Of a DNA stretch of 61,964 bases, positions 1 to 8,564 are shown in pieces. This stretch comes from Bordetella parapertussis (GTDB lineage Bacteria; Pseudomonadota; Gammaproteobacteria; Burkholderiales; Casimicrobiaceae), in the NCBI GenBank assembly GCA_943331295.2, contig CALQLA020000032.1:1-61964 (forward strand), in the 5' to 3' direction. The number at the start of each line of letters is the position of its first letter. Positions within the stretch are counted from its first letter, which is position 1. The position numbers were made by a program, and so were the translations under genes. The notes under the pieces are model-generated. The model ran no database searches, had not been told where the DNA came from, and was given only the letters and a program-made list of their open reading frames with translations.

Positions 1-5
1 GCCGC

Positions 6-54
6 GTAGCCCGGTGTTGTGCAGCCCGGCGTTGAGCGCAGCGAAACCCGGGTG
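6..54. repeat. REP-like element, first copy (window edge)
   Basis: The stretch begins GTAGCCCGG and ends AAACCCGGGTG, the same arms as the elements at 8467 and 13624. A block of about 15 bp (AGCCCGG-GTTG) is duplicated inside this copy. It lies just downstream of the minus-strand TRAP permease gene. No gene is visible in 1-90 apart from this element. Its position at the very edge suggests an assembly break at a dispersed repeat. Confidence 0.75.
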
Positions 55-90
55 CCTGCCGGCCGCCGGCGCGATCGCGCGCTGCGCCGC

Positions 91-624
91 TCATGCCTCG
101 TCCCGTGCCGGCCGGCGGCGGCGCCAGTGCTGCGTCGCGGTGTAGAAGCCCGCCGCGGAAAACAGCGCGAACGACGGCACCATCGCGGCGACGGCCCACC
201 ACGTCGGGATCGCGAGGATCGCCGTCTGGTCGTTCGCTTCGCGCAGGCCGATCGCGCCGGCGGTGAGCCGCCACGCGAAGACGCCCGCCGCAACCGCCAG
301 CAGCAGCGCGCCGCCCGCGTCGAGCGTCTCGCGCACCACGGTCCGCGTGTTGGCGGTGAAGAAGTCGACCAGCACGTGGCCGCCGCGCATCTGGCAGTAG
401 GGCAGGAACGCGGCGACGGCAATGGCGCAGCCCAGCTGCACGAGCTCGTAGTCGCCCGGCAGCGGCCGCGTGAACGCGGCGCGCCCGACGATGCTGACGA
501 GCGACATCAGCGTCATCGCGACCAGCACGAGGCCGCCGGCGAACGCCAGCGCGCGGCACAGGCGAAAGAGCAACCGCCCGACGGCGTCGGCCGGCGGACG
601 GGCCTCGGCATGCGGCTCGCTCAC
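91..624 (-). CDS. TRAP transporter small permease subunit (DctQ family)
   Basis: This is the small membrane subunit of a tripartite ATP-independent periplasmic (TRAP) transporter, which with the large permease drives ion-coupled uptake of organic acids delivered by a periplasmic binding protein. The 177 residues hold four hydrophobic segments at roughly 25-47, 60-77, 101-118 and 140-162. Family-typical motifs are LPGDYELVQL near 55-64 and RGGHVLVDFF near 80-89. The gene follows the binding-protein gene by 54 bp on the same strand. The large (DctM) subunit normally comes next but is not in the remaining 90 bp, so it is either off the window or absent. The substrate cannot be told from sequence. 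Confidence 0.9.
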   Translation of the reverse strand: MSEPHAEARPPADAVGRLLFRLCRALAFAGGLVLVAMTLMSLVSIVGRAAFTRPLPGDYELVQLGCAIAVAAFLPYCQMRGGHVLVDFFTANTRTVVRETLDAGGALLLAVAAGVFAWRLTAGAIGLREANDQTAILAIPTWWAVAAMVPSFALFSAAGFYTATQHWRRRRPARDEA

Positions 625-678
625 GACAGGCGGCGCGCGGTCGCGCGACGGACGGCGCCGCGGGACGGGGTCGGCACG

Positions 679-1710
679 CTATTTTTCGTATTTCTTGATG
701 AGGTCCGTCGCCGCCTGCAGCAGCGCCTTGCCGTCGTTGCCCTTGGCGGTCACGTCCTTCATCCATTCCTCGGGCAGGTTGGCGGTCGCCTTCTCCCAGT
801 TCGCGAGCTCGCTCGCCGGGATCACGTAGAACGTGCTGCCGCGCTCGACGGCGAGCTTGCGCGCGGCGGGGGCCGACGCGTCCCACTGCCGGCCCATCGC
901 CTGCGACAGCGCGGCGCCCGAATTGGCGTCGATGACCTTCCTGAGGTCGGGCGGCAGGCTGTCGTACTTCGCCTGGTTCATCGCGAGGATGAACACCGCG
1001 GTGTAGAGCGCGCGCGACTTGGGATCGGTCTCGCTGTGGAACTTGGTGAACTCGTGCGCCTTGATCGACGGGATCACCTCCCACGGCAGCATGTAGCCGT
1101 CGACGACGCCCTTCGACAGCGCGTCGCCGAGCGCGGGCAGCGGCATCGCCACCGGCGTGGCGCCCAGCGCCGCCAGCATCTTGTTCGTCTGCCGCGTCGG
1201 CGCCCGCATCTTGAGGCCCTTGAAGTCGGCCATCACCTTGACCTGCTTGTTCACCGTGTGCACGTAGCCGTTGTCGTGGACGTGGACGGCGAGCGCCTTG
1301 ATGCCGGGGAACTCCTTGTGCGCGTACTGCGTGTAGTAGTCCCACGCCGCCTGGCTGGTGGCCTCCGCGCTCTTCGACGTGAACGGCAGCTCGAACACTT
1401 CCATCATCGGGAAGCGCCCGGCGGTGTAGCCGGGCAGCGTCCAGACGATGTCCGCGACGCCGTCCTTCACCTGGTCGATCAGCTGCGGCGGCGTGCCGCC
1501 CAGCTGCATCGCCGGGTAGATCTGGCACTTCATCCGGTTGCCGGACTCCTTGGCGATCTTGTCGCACCACGGAACGAGCATCATCGAGGGGCCCATCGCC
1601 GTGGGCGCCCAGAAATGGTGGACCTTGAGGACGACTTCCTGCGCGGCGACGGGCAGGGCGGTGCACAGCGCAAGGGTCAGCGCGGCCAGGGTGCGGACGG
1701 GTTGCGGCAT
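679..1710 (-). CDS. TRAP transporter substrate-binding protein (DctP family)
   Basis: A periplasmic solute receptor that captures a carboxylate-type substrate and hands it to the DctQ/DctM permease. The 343 residues start with a cleavable signal peptide ending near PVAAQ (residues 1-20), followed by a DctP fold. The segment LKMRAPTR near residue 167 carries the arginine that in this family usually grips the substrate carboxylate. I place the start at the ATG at 1710, not the upstream in-frame ATG at 1848, because GGAGG sits 6-7 bases ahead of it and the signal peptide begins there. It heads a unit with the small permease downstream. It is only distantly similar to the second TRAP receptor of this window (32374-33372), so substrates probably differ. 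Confidence 0.88.
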   Translation of the reverse strand: MPQPVRTLAALTLALCTALPVAAQEVVLKVHHFWAPTAMGPSMMLVPWCDKIAKESGNRMKCQIYPAMQLGGTPPQLIDQVKDGVADIVWTLPGYTAGRFPMMEVFELPFTSKSAEATSQAAWDYYTQYAHKEFPGIKALAVHVHDNGYVHTVNKQVKVMADFKGLKMRAPTRQTNKMLAALGATPVAMPLPALGDALSKGVVDGYMLPWEVIPSIKAHEFTKFHSETDPKSRALYTAVFILAMNQAKYDSLPPDLRKVIDANSGAALSQAMGRQWDASAPAARKLAVERGSTFYVIPASELANWEKATANLPEEWMKDVTAKGNDGKALLQAATDLIKKYEK

Positions 1711-1847
1711 GAAATCCTCCGGGAGGTGGCGCAACTGAACGCTGCGCTCGATGTTCGAAGTGGGTCGGACCGGTGGATAGTATCGACTGGCCCGCCCGGC
1801 ACGCAAATGCACGAACGGGCCCCTCGCAACGGTCGGGCCTGCCTTCA

Positions 1848-1880
1848 ATACTTGAGTGAATATATCGGAAATGAGAAAAT
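1848..1880 (+). promoter_or_regulatory. cysE promoter overlapping an IscR type-1-like site
   Basis: A -35 box TTGAGT (1852-1857) and -10 box GAAAAT (1875-1880) are spaced by 17 bp. The 25 bp at 1848-1872 match the E. coli type-1 IscR consensus, as I recall it, at 19 of 25 positions; the left half is ATACTTGAGT and the right half contains ATCGG. The -35 box lies at operator positions 5-10, exactly as at iscR. The -10 box ends only 6 bp before the cysE ATG, so transcription would begin at or beside the start codon, giving a leaderless mRNA. The match and spacing are seen; IscR binding is inferred. Confidence 0.6.
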
Positions 1881-1886
1881 AGCACG

Positions 1887-2642
1887 ATGTTCGCGCGCCT
1901 TCGTGAAGACATCGCGGTCGTGTTCGACCGCGACCCCGCCGCCCGTTCGTCCTGGGAGGTGCTGACCTGCTACCCCGGGCTGCACGCGCTGGTCTGGCAT
2001 CGCACCGTCACCAACCGGCTGTGGCGCGGCGAGTGGCGCTGGCTTGCGCGCTGGCTGGCTCATCTGTCGCGCTGGATGACCGGCATCGAGATCCACCCGG
2101 GGGCGACGATCGGCCGCCGCGTGTTCATCGACCATGGCATGGGCGTCGTGATCGGCGAAACCGCCGAGATCCACGACGACTGCACGCTCTACCACGGCGT
2201 CACGCTGGGCGGCACCTCGTGGAACAAGGGCAAGCGGCATCCGACGCTCGGGCAGGGGGTCGTCGTCGGCGCCGGCGCGAAGATCCTGGGCCCGATCACC
2301 GTCGGCGAGGGCGCCAAGGTCGGCTCGAATGCCGTCGTCGTCCGCGATGTTCCGCCCGGCGCCACGGCGGTCGGCATCCCGGCGCGGATCGTCATGGACG
2401 ACGAGGCGAAGCGGCGCGAGAGCCAGGCCGCCAAGATGGGCTTCTCCGCCTACGCGATCAGCGCCGACATGAGCGACCCGATGGTGCAGGCGATCCACCG
2501 GCTGGTCGACCACGCCGCGGCCACCGACGCCCGGCTGGAAGCGCTGATCGGCCAGCTGCAGAGCGACGGCGTCGAGTGCGGCGACGCCAAGGCGACGGCA
2601 GAGGGCTTCGACCCCAAGCGCCTGAACGAGATGCTTGACTGA
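1887..2642 (+). CDS. cysE: Serine O-acetyltransferase
   Basis: The enzyme transfers acetyl from acetyl-CoA to L-serine, giving O-acetylserine, the committed precursor of cysteine. The 251 residues have an N-terminal helical domain (about 1-65) and a left-handed beta-helix of hexapeptide repeats (about 66-168). Catalytic-type motifs are [15 protein letters not shown] (81-95, H83) and [15 protein letters not shown] (108-122, H118). A C-terminal tail of about 80 residues follows. The N-terminus [20 protein letters not shown] is typical of the family, so the ATG at 1887 is probably right even though no ribosome-binding site precedes it. It stands directly upstream of iscR and the ISC operon; cysteine is the sulfur donor for IscS, which fits the IscR-like box at its promoter. 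Confidence 0.95.
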   Translation: MFARLREDIAVVFDRDPAARSSWEVLTCYPGLHALVWHRTVTNRLWRGEWRWLARWLAHLSRWMTGIEIHPGATIGRRVFIDHGMGVVIGETAEIHDDCTLYHGVTLGGTSWNKGKRHPTLGQGVVVGAGAKILGPITVGEGAKVGSNAVVVRDVPPGATAVGIPARIVMDDEAKRRESQAAKMGFSAYAISADMSDPMVQAIHRLVDHAAATDARLEALIGQLQSDGVECGDAKATAEGFDPKRLNEMLD

Positions 2643-2655
2643 ACTCGTTGGTCTT

Positions 2656-2688
2656 TTAGTTGACTAAATTGATCGGGATTAATAGAAT
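2656..2688 (+). promoter_or_regulatory. iscR promoter with embedded IscR type-1 operator
   Basis: The promoter has -35 TTGACT (2660-2665), a 17-bp spacer and -10 TAGAAT (2683-2688). The 25 bp at 2656-2680 match the E. coli type-1 IscR consensus at 20 of 25 positions as I recall it, including the left core TTGACTAAATT and the right TCGGG. In E. coli [2Fe-2S]-IscR represses its own operon through sites of this type, so autoregulation of iscR-iscSUA-hscBA-fdx is the likely role. The transcript would have a leader of about 117 nt, from about 2695 to 2811, in which I see no recognisable riboswitch. Confidence 0.78.
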
Positions 2689-2811
2689 TGCATCACGGTC
2701 GCCGATCCGGCGACCGGCCGCAGCGGTACCGGTGCGTCGATCCCGCCGGGCCGCTGTGCCGTACCGCCTTCACCCCGGGCGGGCAAGCCAACTTGAGACA
2801 GGTGAGTGACC

Positions 2812-3303
2812 ATGCGCCTTACGACCAGAGGACGTTTCGCCGTCACGGCGATGATCGACGTGGCAATGCACAGCACCAAGGGCCCGGCCACGCTGGCAGG
2901 CGTCTCCGAGCGCCAGAAGATCTCCCTGTCGTACCTCGAGCAGCTCTTCGGCAAGCTCCGGCGCTCGGGGCTCGTCGAGAGCGTCCGCGGCCCGGGCGGC
3001 GGATACAACCTCGCCCGCTCGCCCGACACCATGACGGTCGCCGACGTCATCGTCGCCGTCGACGAGCCGCTCGATGCCACGCAGTGCGGCGGCCGGGAGA
3101 ACTGCCACGGTGACCGCCGCTGCATGACGCACGAACTGTGGACCAACCTCAACAGCCACATCCTCGAGTATCTCCAGTCGGTCTCGCTGGCAGATCTCGT
3201 CCGCCAGCAGCAGCAGAAGGCCGAGGTGGTCGTCCTCCAGGACCATCGCCCGCCGGCCGCGGCGCCAGCGGTACGCACGCCCGGTGCCGCGGTCGCCCGC
3301 TGA
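2812..3303 (+). CDS. iscR: Fe-S cluster assembly transcriptional regulator IscR
   Basis: An Rrf2-family regulator that senses cluster status through a bound [2Fe-2S] and represses the isc operon when clusters are plentiful. The 163 residues have a winged helix-turn-helix at about 1-65 ([18 protein letters not shown], then the [10 protein letters not shown] wing) and the cluster ligands C92, C98, C104 and H107, the same numbering as in E. coli. A C-terminal tail rich in Ala and Pro follows. A GTG two codons upstream (2806) is possible, but the canonical MRLT start at 2812 has AGGTGAG in front of it. It is the first gene of the ISC operon. Confidence 0.96.
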   Translation: MRLTTRGRFAVTAMIDVAMHSTKGPATLAGVSERQKISLSYLEQLFGKLRRSGLVESVRGPGGGYNLARSPDTMTVADVIVAVDEPLDATQCGGRENCHGDRRCMTHELWTNLNSHILEYLQSVSLADLVRQQQQKAEVVVLQDHRPPAAAPAVRTPGAAVAR

Positions 3304-3355
3304 CGCCCTCGGCCAGACTCCGCCCGACCCCGACCATTCCCGACCAAAGCCTTCG

Positions 3356-4564
3356 ATGAAAACGCCTGTCTACCTCGACTATTCGGCCACGACGCCGGTC
3401 GATCCGCGCGTCGCGCAGAAGATGATCCCTTACCTGACCGAGCACTTCGGCAACCCGGCGTCGCGCTCGCACGCGTACGGCTGGGAGGCCGAACAGGAGG
3501 TCGAGGACGCGCGCGCCGAGGTCGCCGCGCTCGTCAACTGCGATCCCAAGGAGATCGTTTGGACGTCGGGCGCGACGGAATCGATCAACCTCGCCCTGAA
3601 GGGCGCGGCGCATTTCTACAAGGACAAGGGCCGGCACATCGTCACGGTGAAGACCGAGCACAAGGCGACGCTCGACACCGTGCGCGAGCTGGAGCGCGAA
3701 GGCTTCTCGGCGACGTATCTCGACGTGCTGCCCAACGGGCTGCTCGACCTCGAAGCGCTGAAGGCTGCGCTGCGCGCCGACACGATCATCGTCTCGGTGA
3801 TGGCGGTCAACAACGAGATCGGCGTGATCCAGGATTTCCCGGCGATCGGCGAGCTCTGCCGTGCGCGCGGCATCATCTTCCACGTCGACGCCGCGCAGGC
3901 CACGGGCAAGATTCCGCTCGACCTCGCGCAGCTGAAGGTCGACCTGATGTCGTTCTCGGCGCACAAGACCTACGGGCCGAAAGGGGTCGGCGCGCTGTAC
4001 GTCCGGCGCAAGCCGCGCGTGCGCATCGAGGCGCAGATGCACGGCGGCGGGCACGAGCGCGGCATGCGCTCGGGCACGCTGCCCACGCACCAGATCGCGG
4101 GCATGGGCGAGGCGTTCCGGCTCGCGCGCCTCGAGATGGCGACCGAGAACGAGCGGATCCGGATGCTGCGCGACCGGCTGTGGGCCGGCCTGTCGACGAT
4201 CGAGGAGGTCTATCTCAACGGCGACATGGACCGGCGCGTTCCGCACAACCTCAACGTGAGCTTCAACTTCGTCGAGGGCGAGAGCCTGATCATGGGCGTC
4301 AAGGACATCGCGGTGTCGTCGGGCTCGGCGTGCACGTCGGCCTCGCTCGAGCCGTCGTACGTGCTGCGCGCGCTGGGCCGGAGCGACGAGCTCGCGCACA
4401 GTTCCATCCGCTTCACCGTCGGCCGCTTCACCACGGTCGAGGAGGTCGACTTCGCCGTGGCGCTGCTGAAGAGCAAGGTGGGCAAGCTGCGCGAACTGTC
4501 GCCGCTCTGGGAAATGCACAAGGACGGCGTCGACCTGAATTCGGTCCAGTGGGCGGCGCACTAG
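3356..4564 (+). CDS. iscS: Cysteine desulfurase IscS
   Basis: A PLP enzyme that removes sulfur from cysteine as a persulfide and passes it to IscU for cluster building, and to tRNA thiolation and cofactor pathways. The 402 residues match the usual 404. The PLP lysine is K204 in [13 protein letters not shown]102 is the cofactor-stacking histidine, and the mobile-loop catalytic cysteine is C326 in [15 protein letters not shown]. The C-terminus resembles the IscU-docking tail of E. coli IscS. The ATG at 3356 is chosen because it gives the canonical [16 protein letters not shown] start; no strong ribosome-binding site precedes it, and translation may depend on iscR 52 bp upstream. Confidence 0.97.
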   Translation: MKTPVYLDYSATTPVDPRVAQKMIPYLTEHFGNPASRSHAYGWEAEQEVEDARAEVAALVNCDPKEIVWTSGATESINLALKGAAHFYKDKGRHIVTVKTEHKATLDTVRELEREGFSATYLDVLPNGLLDLEALKAALRADTIIVSVMAVNNEIGVIQDFPAIGELCRARGIIFHVDAAQATGKIPLDLAQLKVDLMSFSAHKTYGPKGVGALYVRRKPRVRIEAQMHGGGHERGMRSGTLPTHQIAGMGEAFRLARLEMATENERIRMLRDRLWAGLSTIEEVYLNGDMDRRVPHNLNVSFNFVEGESLIMGVKDIAVSSGSACTSASLEPSYVLRALGRSDELAHSSIRFTVGRFTTVEEVDFAVALLKSKVGKLRELSPLWEMHKDGVDLNSVQWAAH

Positions 4565-4585
4565 CAGGACAATGAGGAGAATCGC

Positions 4586-5017
4586 ATGGCATACAGCGAC
4601 AAGGTACTTGACCACTACGAAAACCCGCGCAACGTCGGCTCGTTCGCCAAGGACGCCGAGGACGTCGGCACCGGCATGGTCGGCGCCCCGGCCTGCGGCG
4701 ACGTGATGAAGCTGCAGATCCGCGTCGGCAAGGACGGGCTCATCGAGGACGCCAAGTTCAAGACCTACGGCTGCGGCTCGGCGATCGCCTCGTCGTCGCT
4801 GGTCACGGAGTGGGTGAAGGGCAAGACGCTCGACCAGGCGATGTCGATCCGCAACACGCAGATCGCCGAGGAGCTCGCGCTGCCGCCGGTGAAGATCCAC
4901 TGCTCGATCCTCGCCGAGGACGCCATCAAGGCGGCCGTTGCCGACTACCAGAAGAAGCACGCTGCCGAGGCCGGCGCCCCGCCGGTAGCGGCGGAAGCCC
5001 GGCACGCGGCCGACTGA
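4586..5017 (+). CDS. iscU: Fe-S cluster scaffold IscU
   Basis: The scaffold on which [2Fe-2S] clusters are assembled from IscS sulfur and iron, then released with help from HscA/HscB. Cluster ligands C37, C63, H105 and C106 and the reactivity-tuning D39 are all present. The LPPVK motif (99-103) bound by HscA is intact. At 143 residues it is about 15 longer than E. coli IscU because of an Ala-rich C-terminal tail. A good ribosome-binding site (GAGGAGA) precedes the ATG, 21 bp after iscS. Confidence 0.97.
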   Translation: MAYSDKVLDHYENPRNVGSFAKDAEDVGTGMVGAPACGDVMKLQIRVGKDGLIEDAKFKTYGCGSAIASSSLVTEWVKGKTLDQAMSIRNTQIAEELALPPVKIHCSILAEDAIKAAVADYQKKHAAEAGAPPVAAEARHAAD

Positions 5018-5043
5018 CCAACTTTCGCAAGGTCTCCAGAACC

Positions 5044-5367
5044 ATGCCTGTCACGTTGACTGCAACGGCGGCGAAGCACGTCGCCAATCACCTCGCCAAG
5101 CGGGGCAAGGGCGTGGGGCTGCGCCTCGGCGTGCGCACCTCCGGCTGCTCCGGGCTTGCCTACAAGCTGGAATACGCCGACGAGACGCGGCCCGAGGATG
5201 TCTTTTTCGAGAGCCACGGCGTCACCGTGATCGTCGACCCGAAAAGCCTGCCGTACCTGGAAGGCACCGAGCTCGATTTCACGCGCGAGGGCCTGAACGA
5301 GGGGTTCAAGTTCAACAACCCCAACGTCAAGGACGCCTGCGGCTGCGGAGAATCGTTCAACGTCTGA
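5044..5367 (+). CDS. iscA: A-type Fe-S carrier IscA
   Basis: An A-type carrier that accepts clusters or iron and delivers them to apo-proteins, especially [4Fe-4S] targets. The 107 residues carry the three invariant cysteines: C35 in RTSGCSG and C99 and C101 in DACGCGES near the C-terminus. The start at 5044 gives the canonical [13 protein letters not shown]; the longer upstream open frame is an overlap with iscU in another frame. It lies 26 bp after iscU on the same strand. Confidence 0.96.
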   Translation: MPVTLTATAAKHVANHLAKRGKGVGLRLGVRTSGCSGLAYKLEYADETRPEDVFFESHGVTVIVDPKSLPYLEGTELDFTREGLNEGFKFNNPNVKDACGCGESFNV

Positions 5368-5383
5368 GCGCGGCCCCACGATC

Positions 5384-5407
5384 GACGCCGCCGGTGCCGG
5401 CGGCGTC
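5384..5407 (+). promoter_or_regulatory. Hairpin between iscA and hscB
   Basis: A perfect 10-bp inverted repeat (GACGCCGCCG / CGGCGGCGTC) with a GTGC loop stands in the 118-bp gap after iscA. No U-run follows, so it is not a classic terminator. It could be an RNA-processing or stability element, or a partial attenuator, separating iscRSUA from hscBA-fdx-iscX. Confidence 0.5.
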
Positions 5408-5485
5408 CGCCTTTCGCGGCATGCCGTTCGCATCGTTCGCCGCCCTGCCGCCCTGCCGCCTCCCCGCCGCGGGAGAACCAACCCC

Positions 5486-6016
5486 ATGATCGATTTTTCG
5501 CGCAACCACTTCCAGCTGTTCGACCTGCCCGAGCGCTTCGGCGTCGACCCCGCGGCGCTCGAACAGCGTTTTCGCGCGCTGCAGGGCGCGGTTCATCCCG
5601 ACCGCCACGCCACCGCCGACGATGCCGGGCGCCGGGAGGCCCTGCAATCGTCGGCCCGCGTCAACGAGGCCTACGGCACGCTCAAGGATCCGGTCGTGCG
5701 CGCGCAGTACCTGCTGTCGCTGCACGGCGTCGACGCGCTGGCCGAGACCAACTCGGCGCTGCCGCTCGACTTCCTCGAGTGCCAGCTCGAGCGGCGCGAG
5801 GCCGCGAGCGACGCGCAGGCCGCGCGCGACGTGCCGGCGCTGGAGTCGCTCCTCGCGGCGGTGCGCGCCGACGCCGCGGCGCTCGAGCCCCGGATCGGGG
5901 CGCTGCTCGACGGCGACGGCGCATGGGAAGCGGCACGGATGCCGGTGCGCGAGCTCAAGTTCCTGACCCGGCTCGCCGCCGACATCGACGCGATGCTGGG
6001 CGAACTGGACGACTGA
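5486..6016 (+). CDS. hscB: Fe-S cluster co-chaperone HscB
   Basis: A J-domain co-chaperone (DnaJ-like type III) that brings IscU to HscA and stimulates its ATPase. The 176 residues contain an N-terminal J domain with HPD at 37-39 ([10 protein letters not shown]) and a C-terminal three-helix domain for IscU binding, including the family-typical [14 protein letters not shown] near 92-105. Its TGA overlaps the hscA ATG by one base (TGATG), indicating coupled translation. Confidence 0.95.
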   Translation: MIDFSRNHFQLFDLPERFGVDPAALEQRFRALQGAVHPDRHATADDAGRREALQSSARVNEAYGTLKDPVVRAQYLLSLHGVDALAETNSALPLDFLECQLERREAASDAQAARDVPALESLLAAVRADAAALEPRIGALLDGDGAWEAARMPVRELKFLTRLAADIDAMLGELDD

Positions 6017-7878
6017 TGGCGCTCCTGCAGATCTCCGAGCCGGGCGAGTCACCGGCGCCGCATGCGCACCGGCTCGCCGTCGGCATCGACCTCGGCACGA
6101 CCAATTCACTCGTCGCGACGGTGCGCAACGGCTTCCCCGTCGTGCTTCCCGACGCCAGCGGCCACCCGCTGCTGCCGTCGATCGTCCGCTATGTGGAAGA
6201 TCGCGTCGACGTCGGCTATGCGGCCGCGGCCGCGCAGGCGCGCGACCCGCAGAACACGATCGTCTCGGTGAAGCGCCTGATGGGCCGCGGGCTCTCCGAC
6301 CTCGCCGACGCCCGCCGCTTCCCCTACCGTTTCGTCGACGAGCCGGGAATGGTCCGGCTCGCGACGCGGGCCGGCGTGAAGAGCCCCGTCGAGGTCTCCG
6401 CCGAGATCCTGCGCGCGCTTCGCGTGCGCGCCGAGGAGAGCCTGGGCGGTCCGCTGGTCGGCGCCGTGGTCACGGTGCCGGCCTACTTCGACGACGCGCA
6501 GCGGCAGGCCACCAAGGACGCCGCGAAGCTCGCCGGCATCGACGTGCTGCGGCTGCTGAACGAACCCACCGCGGCGGCCATCGCCTACGGGCTCGACACC
6601 GCCGCGGAAGGCACCTACGCGGTCTACGACCTGGGCGGCGGCACGTTCGACATCTCGATCCTGAAGCTGTCGCGCGGCGTGTTCGAGGTGGTCGCCACCA
6701 ACGGCGATTCCGCGCTGGGCGGCGACGACTTCGACCACCGCGTCTATTGCTGGATCGTCGAGGCCGCCGGGCTCTTGCCGCTGTCGCCCGAGGACACGCG
6801 GCTGCTGATGCTGAAGGCGCGCGAGGCGAAGGAGAACCTGACGCTGCACGCGACGGCGCCGATCTTCGCCGAGCTGTCGAGCGGCGACAAGGTCGGACTG
6901 ACGCTCACCGCCGAGATCTTCACCGAGATCACGCGGAACCTCGTCGCCAAGACGCTGGCGCCGGTGCGCCGCGCGCTGCGCGACGCGGGGCTCGCTCCGA
7001 AGGACGTCAAGGGCGTCGTGATGGTCGGGGGCGCCACGCGGATGCCGCAGATCCAGCAGGCGGTCGGCGCACTGTTCGGCGCGCCGCCGCTGACCAACCT
7101 CAATCCGGACCAGGCGGTCGCGCTGGGCGCCGCGATCCAGGCCAACGTGCTCGCCGGCAATCGCGCCGCCGGCGACGACTGGCTGCTGCTCGACGTGATC
7201 CCGCTGTCGCTGGGCCTGGAGACGATGGGCGGACTGGTCGAGAAGATCGTGCCGCGCAACTCGACGATTCCCGTCTCGCGCGCGCAGGAGTTCACCACCT
7301 TCAAGGACGGCCAGACGGCGATGGCGATCCAGGTGCTGCAGGGCGAGCGCGAGCGCGTCGCCGACTGCCGCTCGCTGGCCCGGTTCGAGTTGCGCGGCAT
7401 CCCGCCGATGGTTGCCGGCGCGGCGCGCATCCGCGTGATGTTCCAGGTCGACGCCGACGGCCTGCTGTCGGTCGCGGCGCGGGAACTCACGTCGGGCGTC
7501 GAGGCGGCGATCACGGTGAAGCCTTCGTACGGGCTGTCCGACGGCGACATCGCGCGGATGCTGCAGGAATCGTTCGCGCACGCGGCCGACGACATGGCGG
7601 CGCGCGCGCTCGCCGAGGCACAGGTCGAGGCCGACCAGCTGCTCGCCGCCACGGCGGCGGCGCTCGCCGCGGACGAGGACCTCGTCGCTCCCGACGAGCG
7701 GGCGGCGATCGACGCCGCGATCGGCCGGATCGCGCAATGCCGCGCCGGCACCGACCGCAATGCGCTCGCCGCCGCCACCGAAGCCCTGGGGCGCGCGACG
7801 GCCGAATTCGCCGCGCGCCGGATGAACCGCAGCGTCGGCCGCGCCCTGACCGGGCGCCGGGTCGACGCGCTTACCTGA
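6016..7878 (+). CDS. hscA: Fe-S assembly Hsp70-type chaperone HscA
   Basis: A specialised Hsp70 ATPase that recognises LPPVK of IscU and drives cluster transfer. The 620 residues match the usual 616-620. The nucleotide-binding domain shows GIDLGTTNS (23-31), the phosphate-2 motif [13 protein letters not shown] and the adenosine motif [14 protein letters not shown]. The substrate-binding domain begins after about residue 390 and the helical lid is Ala-rich. I choose the ATG at 6016 that overlaps the hscB stop; an upstream extension of the frame lies entirely inside hscB. Confidence 0.97.
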   Translation: MALLQISEPGESPAPHAHRLAVGIDLGTTNSLVATVRNGFPVVLPDASGHPLLPSIVRYVEDRVDVGYAAAAAQARDPQNTIVSVKRLMGRGLSDLADARRFPYRFVDEPGMVRLATRAGVKSPVEVSAEILRALRVRAEESLGGPLVGAVVTVPAYFDDAQRQATKDAAKLAGIDVLRLLNEPTAAAIAYGLDTAAEGTYAVYDLGGGTFDISILKLSRGVFEVVATNGDSALGGDDFDHRVYCWIVEAAGLLPLSPEDTRLLMLKAREAKENLTLHATAPIFAELSSGDKVGLTLTAEIFTEITRNLVAKTLAPVRRALRDAGLAPKDVKGVVMVGGATRMPQIQQAVGALFGAPPLTNLNPDQAVALGAAIQANVLAGNRAAGDDWLLLDVIPLSLGLETMGGLVEKIVPRNSTIPVSRAQEFTTFKDGQTAMAIQVLQGERERVADCRSLARFELRGIPPMVAGAARIRVMFQVDADGLLSVAARELTSGVEAAITVKPSYGLSDGDIARMLQESFAHAADDMAARALAEAQVEADQLLAATAAALAADEDLVAPDERAAIDAAIGRIAQCRAGTDRNALAAATEALGRATAEFAARRMNRSVGRALTGRRVDALT

Positions 7879-7892
7879 GCCCGCCCGCCACG

Positions 7893-8231
7893 ATGCCCGA
7901 AGTCGTCGTACTGCCCCATCCCGAGATCTGCCCCGACGGCGCCGCGTTCGACGTGCCGTCCGGAACATCCATCTGCGACGCGCTGCTGGCGCACGGCATC
8001 GAGATCGAGCACGCGTGCGAGAAGTCCTGCGCGTGCACGACCTGCCACGTCATCGTCCGCGAGGGCCTCCCGTCGCTCGCGCCGGCGACCGACGACGAGG
8101 ACGACCTCCTCGACCGCGCCTGGGGCCTGACGCCGCAGTCGCGGCTATCCTGCCAGGCGAAGGTCGCCGGCGCGAAGCTCGTCGTCGAGATCCCCAAGTA
8201 CACGATCAACTACGCCAAGGAGCAGCACTGA
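7893..8231 (+). CDS. fdx: ISC-type [2Fe-2S] ferredoxin
   Basis: An adrenodoxin-type ferredoxin that supplies electrons for cluster assembly on IscU. The 112 residues contain the cluster ligands C42, C48, C51 ([13 protein letters not shown]) and C87 (RLSCQAK), the same positions as in E. coli Fdx. The acidic stretch [15 protein letters not shown] typical of ISC ferredoxins is present. It lies 14 bp after hscA in the same operon. The start at 7893 gives the usual [16 protein letters not shown]. Confidence 0.96.
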   Translation: MPEVVVLPHPEICPDGAAFDVPSGTSICDALLAHGIEIEHACEKSCACTTCHVIVREGLPSLAPATDDEDDLLDRAWGLTPQSRLSCQAKVAGAKLVVEIPKYTINYAKEQH

Positions 8232-8256
8232 TGGCGCCGGTACGGAAGCAAGAGCG

Positions 8257-8451
8257 ATGATCTGGACCGACACGAGGGAGATCGCGATCGCGCTCGCCGA
8301 AGCGCACCCTGACGTCGATCCGCTGACCGTGCGCTTCACGGACCTGCACAAGTGGGTGTGCGCGCTGCCGGGCTTCGCCGACGACCCGAACAAGAGCGGC
8401 GAGAAGATCCTCGAAGCGATCCAGATGACCTGGATCGACGAAGCGGACTGA
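8257..8451 (+). CDS. iscX: Fe-S assembly protein IscX
   Basis: A small acidic protein that binds IscS and iron and tunes the rate of cluster synthesis. The 64 residues are family length. Family-typical stretches are [20 protein letters not shown] at the N-terminus and [15 protein letters not shown] in the middle. It is the last gene of the isc operon, 25 bp after fdx, and is followed by the inverted REP pair. Confidence 0.95.
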   Translation: MIWTDTREIAIALAEAHPDVDPLTVRFTDLHKWVCALPGFADDPNKSGEKILEAIQMTWIDEAD

Positions 8452-8466
8452 CCGCGGCGCAGGCAT

Positions 8467-8555
8467 GTAGCCCGGGTTTAAGCGAACGCGAAATCCGGGT
8501 GGTTGCGGCAATCGGCACGGTCCACCCGGGTTTCGCTTCGCTCAACCCGGGCTAC
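8467..8555. repeat. Inverted pair of REP-like elements
   Basis: One arm (8467-8502) begins GTAGCCCGGGTTTAAGCG and ends AAATCCGGGTGG; the other (8522-8555) is its near-perfect reverse complement, beginning CCACCCGGGTTTCGC and ending ACCCGGGCTAC. The spacer is 19 bp. It lies between the converging isc operon and serB, so the transcript from either side can fold into a long stem; it may protect 3' ends or end transcription. Related elements are at 6-54 and 13624-13711. Confidence 0.88.
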
Positions 8556-8564
8556 GCAACGTAG

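Noticed and set aside
2695..2811. Riboswitch in the iscR leader
   Set aside because: No conserved riboswitch core or terminator/antiterminator pair is visible; the operator at the promoter explains regulation.
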